The notes below the pieces were generated by a model. The model saw only the letters and a program-made list of their open reading frames with translations. It did no database searches and had not been told where the DNA came from. This document shows, one piece after another, positions 34,530 to 42,257 of a stretch of DNA of 64,000 bases (its first letter is position 1; each line of letters begins with the position of its first letter). This DNA comes from Terebella lapidaria (lineage: Eukaryota; Annelida; Polychaeta; Terebellida; Terebellidae): positions 3,708,181 through 3,772,180 of the forward strand of contig OX424570.1 of NCBI GenBank assembly GCA_949152475.1, in the 5' to 3' direction. Position numbers and translations under genes: made by a program.

Positions 34530-35816
34530 ATGACTACTAGACGGGGCAAATTGGCGGAACAGCAGCTGAAGGCAGCCGTGTCGGACACGGAGCAGCCTGT
34601 AGGAGCAGTAGGAGCTGAGCCGTTGCAGATGCCGGTTGCGGAAAAGGAAGCAGTTCGTCCTGCCGAGCGGAAGCTGTTGCAGCCGGAAATGCAGAAAGCA
34701 GTTGCAGACGAGCCCCTCCGGGTTCCTCAAGGAGTACAGCCTGCAGAGCAGTTAGCAGAGGCGGAAATTAACTTTCCGGACCAGGCTGGCGATCGAGAAC
34801 CGGATGCGGACCCGGAAGGCGGAGAGAACTTAGTCGACAACCTGACCAGATTATTGGCGACCCAAATGGAGGTGTTTCAGCAGCACCTGGCAGTAACCGG
34901 AAAGCAGCAGCAGGCAGAAGCAGTACAACAACCAGCACCAAGGGCAGGAGTAGCCAGATTAATGACGTATGACGGAACTGATCCGTGGCCGGAGTATGAG
35001 GCTCACCTCCTTGAATACGCTCGGTACTACCGTTGGACAGCAGAGGAAAAGGCGCTGAACTTATGTGTCAGTTTGAGAGGTAACGCCCGCAGCATACTAC
35101 TGGATCTGTCCGCGGAGCAGAGACGCAGCTTCGATACGGTTGTGGCGGCATTAAAACAGCAGTTTTGTCCGGGGGAGAAAACATTTGTTTTCCAGGCGGA
35201 ATTGCAGACACGGAAATTGCAGCCGGAGGAGGAGCTGTCCGAGCTGGCCAGAGACATACGGAGCAAGACGCGGCTAGCTTACCCAAAAGCAGATCCGGCA
35301 ACAACAGAAGTGCTCATGAAGATGCATTTCTGCAACAGCCTGACTAACCGAGATATGCGGTTGTCGGTATTGAAAAGCCACCCGGAAACGCTGTCGCAGG
35401 CCCTGGCTTTCGCTACCGAGTATGAGAGCATCATGAAAACGGACAACAGCAGACCAGCGGAGCGACACCGGACGAGGCAGCTGAACACGGAGCCGGAGTG
35501 GAGCCAGCAGGTGAACGAATTGCGGAAGCAAGCCGAGCAGACTCAGCAGCAGATGGCGGATCTGATGACTCAGGTCAAGGAAGCGGTTAGCCGGCAGCAG
35601 CAGCAGCGCAGTTCCCGAGCGGATTTAGAATGCTTCAACTGTGGCCGGAAAGGGCATTTTGCCCGAGACTGTAGGCAGCCGAAGCAGCAGCAGCAGCGGC
35701 GTCAACCACAACAACAGCAGTCGCCGCGACAACAGCAGCAGCAGCAGCAGCCGCAGCAGCAGCAGCAGCAACAATTGCAGCAGCCACGACAGCAGCAGCA
35801 GCAGCCGGAAAACTAG
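34530..35816 (+). CDS. gag: gag of gypsy element B
   Basis: A 428-residue structural protein that starts 35 bases after the LTR. The core region (about residues 145-300) contains WPEYEAHLLEYARYYRW and LSELARDIRSKTRLAYP, typical of gag. A CCHC zinc knuckle CFNCGRKGHFARDC lies at about 367-381. The C terminus is almost pure glutamine with some Pro and Arg (from 35680). Pol follows in the -1 frame at once, as in the family. Confidence 0.9.
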   Translation: MTTRRGKLAEQQLKAAVSDTEQPVGAVGAEPLQMPVAEKEAVRPAERKLLQPEMQKAVADEPLRVPQGVQPAEQLAEAEINFPDQAGDREPDADPEGGENLVDNLTRLLATQMEVFQQHLAVTGKQQQAEAVQQPAPRAGVARLMTYDGTDPWPEYEAHLLEYARYYRWTAEEKALNLCVSLRGNARSILLDLSAEQRRSFDTVVAALKQQFCPGEKTFVFQAELQTRKLQPEEELSELARDIRSKTRLAYPKADPATTEVLMKMHFCNSLTNRDMRLSVLKSHPETLSQALAFATEYESIMKTDNSRPAERHRTRQLNTEPEWSQQVNELRKQAEQTQQQMADLMTQVKEAVSRQQQQRSSRADLECFNCGRKGHFARDCRQPKQQQQRRQPQQQQSPRQQQQQQQPQQQQQQQLQQPRQQQQQPEN

Positions 35817-38800
35817 TGCGGGTCGCGGAAAAGGGGAAATCCGGGACCGGGAAGAGAGGACACCCCCATAACCGGCAGGTGGTTCACGGACCCGGTCCCA
35901 GGGGCGAGGTGGGCATGTGTGTGACAGCCAGAGTATGCGGAGAGCCAGTAACGCTGATAATCGACACCGGCAGCACTGTCACAATGCTCAACCTACAAAC
36001 CTGGGAACGGATCCGGAAACCCGGAATGAAGCTGAAGCGGTCGCCGATTCGTCTTTCAATGGTTGACGGAAGTAACATACGGACACATGGCCGGAAAGAA
36101 CTCCCACTCAACATCGCAGGAGTAGCTGAGACCGTGACGTTCGAGATTGCAGACTGTGAAGACGAAGGAATACTGGGGATGGATTTCATCCGTTCCCGAG
36201 TATCCGGCATAAACTTCGACCGGATGACCATGCAGATGGGCAGCCAGGAGGTGTTCCTCACCATGTTCGAGCAGACCAGGGAGCCGTTTCCGATCAACGC
36301 TGTAGCAGATTACCAAATTCCGCCGGAAACGGAACAGCTGATTATAGGACAAGCAGAGAGTGTCCGTGAAGCAGAAGGAGTACTAGAAATGCCGCAGGAG
36401 CCTACGGAGAAAAGACCTTGGCTGATCGGGAGAACTTTATCCCGGATAAAGCAAGGAACAGTCCCGGTTCGAGTGATCAACGTGATGGCAGAGCCGGTAA
36501 TCATCAAGAAAGGAGCGCAGTTGGCGACGATGACCACCTTAGCAGCCGGTTGCAGTGTTGTGCCGTTGGCGGAGCGGAGCCGGAAGGTGCAGATTTCCAC
36601 GGAGTCGGAGGCCGGGCGGAATTGGAGCGGGTACGAGAAGCTGCGGCAGTTAGCAGAGCAGACCCAGGATGCAGTGCCGAGTCATTTCCGCGAGAGAGTA
36701 ACCGACCTCCTATTTCGGAATAAGCTGACCTTCAGTAATGATGCCGGAGAACTGGGGCAGACCAACGAGGTGCAACATCAGATAAACACGGGCAGTCACC
36801 GGCCGATTAAGCAGCCAACCAGACGAATTCCGCCAGACAAGAGAGAGCTGGTGAGCAGTCTGATTCAGGAGATGAAAGACAAGAACGTCATTGAAGAAAG
36901 TAGCAGTCCGTGGGCTTCACCGATTGTCCTAGTGAAGAAAAAGGATGGGACCACCCGGTTCTGCGTCGATTACCGGCGGTTAAATGCAGTCACGGAGAAA
37001 GATGCTTATCCGTTGCCGAGAATAGACGACACCATAGCAGCCTGTGCAGACGCTAAATGGTTCTCCACTCTCGACCTGACCAGTGGCTACTGGCAGGTCG
37101 GGATGGATGAAGACGCCCGGAAAAAGTCGGCCTTCTGTGTTCCTGGCGGCCTTTACCAGTTCAAAGTGATGAGTTTCGGCTTGTGCAATGCTCCGGGTAT
37201 GTTCGAGCGGTTGATGGAGAAGGTGCTAGGCGGTTTGTCCTGGAAGACCTGCCTCATATATCTGGACGACATCATAGTCTACAGCAAGACCCTGGAGGAT
37301 CACATCCGTGATCTTCAGGAGGTGTTCAGCAAGCTGAGAGAGGCAGACCTAAAAGTCAAACCGTCAAAATGCAAGTTCTTCCAGCCGGAGGTGTCTTTCC
37401 TAGGTCACATAGTCGGCAGAGACGGTATCCGCACCGACCCGGCAAAAACGGAGGCAGTACGGAAGTGGCGGACACCCACCAACCTGACGGAGCTGCGCAG
37501 TTTTCTGGGACTTTGCTCCTATTACCGGAAGTTCGTGCCGAAGTTCTCCGAGATTGCAGCGCCGCTGAATCACTTGACGGAAAAAGGGGTGCCGTTCCGG
37601 TGGCAGACGGAGCAAGAACAGGCATTTGCAGAGCTGAAGAATCGCCTAGTATCGGCACCGATACTCGGGTACCCAAGGGAGCAAGGCCGATATATCCTGG
37701 ACACGGACGCCAGTGACACCGGGCTGGGAGCAGTACTGTCACAGAAGCAGGGCAACCAGGAGCGGGTGATAACCTACTTGAGCCGCAGCCTAACCAAAGA
37801 AGAACGGAGATACTGTGTCACCCGGAAGGAGCTCCTGGCGGTTGTGTTTGCGGTACAGAAGAATAAGCAGTACTTGCTGGGACGACACTTCCTTCTTCGC
37901 ACGGATCATGGCAGTCTTACCTGGCTTATGAATTTCAAGGAGCCCCAGGGGCAGGTAGCCCGGTGGATTGAGCTCCTGAGTGAGTTTCATTTCGACATCG
38001 AACATCGTCCGGGGCGAATCCATAATAATGCGGATGCCTTGTCCAGATCCCCATGCAGCCAATGCGGAAAAATCGACTGGAAACAAGCCAAGATAGACGC
38101 CTGGAACTACGGAGAAAGAATCCGGCAGACACGAAGTGAAGAAACTCCTCAGCCCAAGCCAAGGAAGGGGGGACGCCGGAAGCGGTCAAGGGGATCGGGC
38201 GGAGAAGCAGAACTGACGGAGGAAGCAGTCCCAAGAAAGGCGGTTGCAGTAGCGGAGAAAGCAGCGTCCCGGAAGCCGGTTGCGGTTGCAGTAGCGGAGA
38301 AAGCAGCGTCCCGGAAGCCGGTTGCGGTTGCGGTGACGGAGAAAGCAGCGTCCCGGAAGCCGGTTGCGGTTGCGGTGACAGAGAAAGCAGCGTCCCGGAA
38401 GCCGGTTGCGGTTGCGGTGACGGAAAAAGCAGTGTCCCGGAAGCCGGTTGCGGTTGCGGTGACGGAGAAAGCAGCGTCCCGGAAGCCGGTTGCGGTTGCG
38501 GTGACGGAGAAAGCAGCGTCCCGGAAGCCGGTTGCGGTTGCGGTGACGGAGAAAGCAGCATCCCGGAAGCCGGTTGCGGTTGCGGTGACGGAAAAAGCAG
38601 TGTTCCGGAAGCCGGTTGCGGTTGCGGTGACGGAGAAGGCAGTTCCAGGAAAAGCGGATGCGGTTGCAGAGCAGATTAGGCTGGCGGAGAATGCGGACCA
38701 GGATACTGTGCTGGGGCAGAAATATCGACCAGATGATTTGCGGAGAATGCAGCAAGCAGAACCTTGGTACTCACTGGTGACGTCGCTGATCGACGGGAGC

Positions 38801-40132
38801 GGTACAGCTGGCAGTGCAGACTTTTCCAGCATGAGCAGCGAGGAGAAAGTGCTGTACGGGATGCGGAAGACCTTGCTGAAAGTCGACGAAGTAGTCTACC
38901 GGAAATGGAAAACGGCAGAAGGAACCAGCCGAATGCAGTTAATAACCCCGAAGGAGCTGAGACAGGAGATTTTCCGTCTGGCCCACCAGAGCCGGACGGG
39001 AGGACACCTCGGAAGCAGAAGGATGGCGGCTAGCATTCGGAGGCGGTATTTCTGGCCGGCTATGATGCGGGACATAAAGCAGTGGGTGCTGAGCTGTGAC
39101 GAATGTGCGTCAAGAAGTATGCAGAACTTGAAACGATCTCCGATGCAGAAATACCGGGTTGGAGCGCCCATGGAGAGGGTGGCAATGGACGTGATGGGTC
39201 CGTTACCTAAATCCACCCGGGGGAACCGGTACATCTTAGTAATCGGCGATTACTTCACCAAGTGGGTAGAGGCTTACCCGATGCCGAATCAGGAAGCGGT
39301 GACGGTTGCGGACATATTCGTCAACCAGTTTGCAGCGCGGTACGGTATCCCGATGGAGATACACACCGACCAAGGCAGAAATTTCGAGTCCGACTTGCTG
39401 AGAAATGTTTGCAGAATCCTGGGGATTCACAAGACACGGACAACCGCTTTCCGACCTCAGTCGGACGGTTTCATCGAGCGATTCAACCGGACGCTGCAGC
39501 AGATCTTGAGCCTGTACGTAAGCGAGCGGCAGACCAACTGGGATCAGCTAGTTCCGTTGGCGATGGCAGCTTACCGGAGTACCCCGCAGGAGACAACCGG
39601 GCAGAGTCCCAACTTGCTGATGCTGGGCAGAGAAGTCAACACTCCGGTAGAGTTACTGATTGGCAGACCGCCGGGAGAATCAACGGCAGAAGTAACAGAA
39701 TATGGCAGTCAGCTCCGGGAGCGACTAGAAGCGGTATACAAGGCGGTTCGAGCGAAATCTGGCAGAGAAATGGAACGGCAGAAGAAGCTGTATGACCGGA
39801 GGAAGGTCGACAATCAGTTCCAGCCAGGAGACCGAGTGTGGATGGCGGTCAAAACACGGAAGAAGGGCAAAGCTCCCAAGTTGCAGAGGAAGTGGAGCGG
39901 TCCAAAGCTAGTGCTGAGCAGATTTACCGACGTGACCTACGAGATTGCAGAGAGTGAAACTCGACAGAAGGTGGTTCACTTCGATTTGCTGAAACCGTAT
40001 AATGGCGTCAAGCATCCGAGATGGATGAAGCGGAGAATGGCGGATTCCTGGAGGCAGACGGAGCCGCCGAAGCAGAGTAGTGTTCCGGAGACGGAACCGA
40101 CGGTCTCTGAGTCGGATACGGACTCGGAGTAA
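35816..40132 (+). CDS. pol: pol of gypsy element B (PR-RT-RH-IN)
   Basis: The pol frame starts where gag ends; the first in-frame codon counted is a GTG, so translation through from gag by frameshifting, as the family does, is more likely than a separate start. In order: protease LIIDTGSTVTML (about residue 46), RT with LDLTSGYWQVGM and YLDDIIVYS (about 481), RNase H with DTDAS (about 628), a repeat insert at about 808-942, the integrase HHCC finger (about 1055-1105), the acidic core in AMDVMGP, HTDQG and IERFN, and a GPY/F-like end WSGPKLVL. Catalytic motifs are all present. Confidence 0.93.
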   Translation: MRVAEKGKSGTGKRGHPHNRQVVHGPGPRGEVGMCVTARVCGEPVTLIIDTGSTVTMLNLQTWERIRKPGMKLKRSPIRLSMVDGSNIRTHGRKELPLNIAGVAETVTFEIADCEDEGILGMDFIRSRVSGINFDRMTMQMGSQEVFLTMFEQTREPFPINAVADYQIPPETEQLIIGQAESVREAEGVLEMPQEPTEKRPWLIGRTLSRIKQGTVPVRVINVMAEPVIIKKGAQLATMTTLAAGCSVVPLAERSRKVQISTESEAGRNWSGYEKLRQLAEQTQDAVPSHFRERVTDLLFRNKLTFSNDAGELGQTNEVQHQINTGSHRPIKQPTRRIPPDKRELVSSLIQEMKDKNVIEESSSPWASPIVLVKKKDGTTRFCVDYRRLNAVTEKDAYPLPRIDDTIAACADAKWFSTLDLTSGYWQVGMDEDARKKSAFCVPGGLYQFKVMSFGLCNAPGMFERLMEKVLGGLSWKTCLIYLDDIIVYSKTLEDHIRDLQEVFSKLREADLKVKPSKCKFFQPEVSFLGHIVGRDGIRTDPAKTEAVRKWRTPTNLTELRSFLGLCSYYRKFVPKFSEIAAPLNHLTEKGVPFRWQTEQEQAFAELKNRLVSAPILGYPREQGRYILDTDASDTGLGAVLSQKQGNQERVITYLSRSLTKEERRYCVTRKELLAVVFAVQKNKQYLLGRHFLLRTDHGSLTWLMNFKEPQGQVARWIELLSEFHFDIEHRPGRIHNNADALSRSPCSQCGKIDWKQAKIDAWNYGERIRQTRSEETPQPKPRKGGRRKRSRGSGGEAELTEEAVPRKAVAVAEKAASRKPVAVAVAEKAASRKPVAVAVTEKAASRKPVAVAVTEKAASRKPVAVAVTEKAVSRKPVAVAVTEKAASRKPVAVAVTEKAASRKPVAVAVTEKAASRKPVAVAVTEKAVFRKPVAVAVTEKAVPGKADAVAEQIRLAENADQDTVLGQKYRPDDLRRMQQAEPWYSLVTSLIDGSGTAGSADFSSMSSEEKVLYGMRKTLLKVDEVVYRKWKTAEGTSRMQLITPKELRQEIFRLAHQSRTGGHLGSRRMAASIRRRYFWPAMMRDIKQWVLSCDECASRSMQNLKRSPMQKYRVGAPMERVAMDVMGPLPKSTRGNRYILVIGDYFTKWVEAYPMPNQEAVTVADIFVNQFAARYGIPMEIHTDQGRNFESDLLRNVCRILGIHKTRTTAFRPQSDGFIERFNRTLQQILSLYVSERQTNWDQLVPLAMAAYRSTPQETTGQSPNLLMLGREVNTPVELLIGRPPGESTAEVTEYGSQLRERLEAVYKAVRAKSGREMERQKKLYDRRKVDNQFQPGDRVWMAVKTRKKGKAPKLQRKWSGPKLVLSRFTDVTYEIAESETRQKVVHFDLLKPYNGVKHPRWMKRRMADSWRQTEPPKQSSVPETEPTVSESDTDSE
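38240..38650 (+). repeat. 42-bp tandem repeats inside pol of element B
   Basis: About nine to ten copies of a 42-bp unit encode the 14-residue repeat EKAASRKPVAVAVT. The insert lies between RNase H and the integrase finger, keeps the frame open, and is basic with hydrophobic strands. Copies differ at only a few bases, so the array is young. Confidence 0.9.
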
Positions 40133-41183
40133 AGCCGCAGAGGACGCAGAAATATGAGAAAACGGAGTGAGCTGTAGAGCAGGAGAAGGAGATAGCTGAG
40201 ACCCTGGTAAAACGTTGAGTTCCGGAGAGAGCGACCGCAAGAAGTTGGAACAGTGAGCAAGTGCTGGTTCCGGAAACAGGGCGGAGAAAGGAAGCAGAGC
40301 GGAAAGCGGTGCAGAGACCGGATAGAGACATCCTAGAGGTTCTGACTGGTTTGAGCGCATAGTCAACCAGTCCAGGGTAGCGGCCAGGGGTCCAGAAGAA
40401 CCTGGGTTAGCGGTCTAGTATCTCCAGAGAAGCAGCTACACGTCTTCCATATTCAGAGAATTAAGACGGAAAAGTTTTCCGGCTGTAGACATCCAACCGG
40501 AGTTTCCACTTAGCAGAGACAGCAAACCGGCTGCAGATCGACAGAAGCGGTGAAACATCATTCCAGATAGGAAGGGCCCTCCTTCTGGACAAGAATGTAT
40601 GCAGTTTCCAGTGTCGACAAGCAGTAATACCAGTGAGCAGATATGCAGTTGACGAAGCAGTACAGATGGCGGAAACGCCCAACTTGCAGTCTAGATGTTC
40701 GTCTGAGAGGCAGATTCAACTGGCTGAGACTCTATTCAACCCTCCTGATGGCAGAGATACTTCAAAATTGCAGATACTTCGCTCGGAGAAGCAGTTGAAA
40801 GGGAGCCGGAAAAACCCGGAGAAGCCGGTTGAGCCGGAGACGGACACCTCTCGGTTAACGGTTGAGTTTTTGCATAATTGTGACGTCACTCCTGAGGCAG
40901 CCAATCAGCGTGGAGCTTTTCAAATCACGTGAGCAGAAAGGGTATATAAGGGCCTTGAAATCGGGCTCTGACAGCAGTTGGAGAGCAGACCTCGAGCTGT
41001 GCACATCGCAGACAAAGTTTGGCGGAATCGAATCAAGTCCAGCATTTTCCGGCAGCAACAGATTTTGCAGTGAAAAACGACTAAGTGTTTCCCGGAAGAC
41101 CACCAGTCCGGAGAAGCGGTGCAGAAGCGGTGCAGTAAAAGCGGTGCAGTAGATCGACAATTTCAGTTTCCCGGCCTTCCGGA
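40133..41183 (+). other. Spacer between pol and ORF3 of element B
   Basis: About 1 kb without a long frame of its own, rich in GCAGTT and CGGAGA words. It contains the promoter-like module at 40881-40950; the rest could be 3' untranslated sequence of gag-pol and a 5' leader for ORF3. Confidence 0.45.
40881..40950 (+). promoter_or_regulatory. Internal promoter-like module before ORF3 of element B
   Basis: TGACGTCA (40881-40888), CCAAT (40901-40905), TCACGTGA (40925-40932) and TATATAAG (40943-40950) follow each other, about 230 bp before the ORF3 start. These are the sites of the LTR promoter, with CCAAT now in direct orientation and lying after the CRE. Confidence 0.6.
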
Positions 41184-41948
41184 ATGGCCTACTCGGCGTT
41201 CCTTGATAGACAAGATCGCGGCCGGAGCAGAGATTGGGCAACCCCGCAGCCACTGGATTATAGCCGGCTGTGTAAGCGGTGTGACCGGATGTTTGAGAGT
41301 GCGAGGGACCGGAGACGGCATGTGTGCCCAGCCCAGAGATTTCATTGCTGTTTGTGTGCCTTCTATGGCAACCGGGCGAACGACCTTAGGAGGCATCTCC
41401 GGGAGATGCACGGGTGGAAGTACCCTTCCGGGAACCGTCCTCCTCAGGACGAGGCCACCCTCAACCATGTGGGAACCTTTGATTCGGCCTGGCGGGGAAC
41501 AGCAACGCAGTCCCGGCATAGGCGCTTCCGGCGATTCTGCACCCGGTCACCAAGGGAGAATACAGTTCCGGAAACTTATGCGGACCAGCTTCCGTTTGGC
41601 CCTGACTGGGATGCCGGAGCAGCCGCCCCCATCGGACAACCGGAGCAGTTAGATTTCCCGGAATGGGTTCCGGATCCACAGGGCTGTCTCCGGGCCGCCG
41701 ACGACGCTCCTCCGGAAAGCTGGGATCAGGAGATGGAGCTAATTGCAGAGGCGGTCAGAGCAGTTATGCCGGATCAAGCAGACGATTGGGAGAAACCCGA
41801 AGAGGAAGATCAGCCGGTGGAAGACTGGGAGGCAGAGATCCGAGTGTGGGAATATAGACCACCTTCTCCCACTTCGGAGCCGGAGACGGATGAGTCGGAG
41901 TATGAGACGGCAGATGAGGAATCCTGGACGGAAGCGAAGGCAGTGTGA
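41184..41948 (+). CDS. ORF3 of element B, zinc-finger protein, 254 aa
   Basis: I do not recognise a named family. The N-terminal part has two finger motifs: CKRCDRMF with a C2HC-like end (RRRHVC, residues about 28-46) and CCLCAFYGNRANDLRRHLREMH (about 53-77, read as C2H2). The C-terminal half is strongly acidic (EEEDQPVEDWEAE and similar). A finger plus an acidic tail is the layout of a simple transcription activator, but that is inference. There is no signal peptide or membrane segment. Confidence 0.7.
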   Translation: MAYSAFLDRQDRGRSRDWATPQPLDYSRLCKRCDRMFESARDRRRHVCPAQRFHCCLCAFYGNRANDLRRHLREMHGWKYPSGNRPPQDEATLNHVGTFDSAWRGTATQSRHRRFRRFCTRSPRENTVPETYADQLPFGPDWDAGAAAPIGQPEQLDFPEWVPDPQGCLRAADDAPPESWDQEMELIAEAVRAVMPDQADDWEKPEEEDQPVEDWEAEIRVWEYRPPSPTSEPETDESEYETADEESWTEAKAV

Positions 41949-42046
41949 AAGTAGACGGAGGCGGTTGGCAGTATAGCGGTTGACGGAGGCGGTTGGCAGT
42001 TTGGCGGAGACGGAAGAAGCGGTGGCAGTTAGCAGCAACAACACGG

Positions 42047-42079
<33 letters not shown>
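42047..42079 (+). repeat. 33-nt poly(A) tract between ORF3 and ORF4 of element B
   Basis: An uninterrupted run of A lies about 100 bp after the ORF3 stop and 95 bp before the ORF4 TATA box. No AATAAA precedes it. Confidence 0.85.
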
Positions 42080-42082
<3 letters not shown>

Positions 42083-42129
42083 TATTTATCCAAGAAGACC
42101 ACCAGGCGGAGTTGCAGTTTGCTGAGCAG

Positions 42130-42180
42130 CCAATCATCAAACAGATAAGCCAGTCACGTGACTTCCAGAGACTATAAAAG
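42130..42180 (+). promoter_or_regulatory. Internal promoter-like module before ORF4 of element B
   Basis: CCAAT (42130-42134), TCACGTGA (42154-42161) and TATAAAAG (42173-42180) stand 78 bp before the ORF4 start codon. Spacing from the palindrome to TATA is 11 bp, against 10 bp before ORF3 and 15 bp in the LTR. No CRE was seen here. Confidence 0.6.
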
Positions 42181-42257
42181 GGGCAGTTAGCTGTTACCGG
42201 ATGCAGAAGGCAGTTTGCTGTAGCTGAGTCAACATCGACACAAAGCAGAGAATCAGA

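Noticed and set aside
37935-38832. Long minus-strand frames with PQPQPASGTLL or RHRNRNRLP repeats
   Set aside because: Mirror images of the 42-bp repeat in pol of element B.
41980-42177. Frame with a poly-lysine run
   Set aside because: It is only the translated A run between ORF3 and ORF4.
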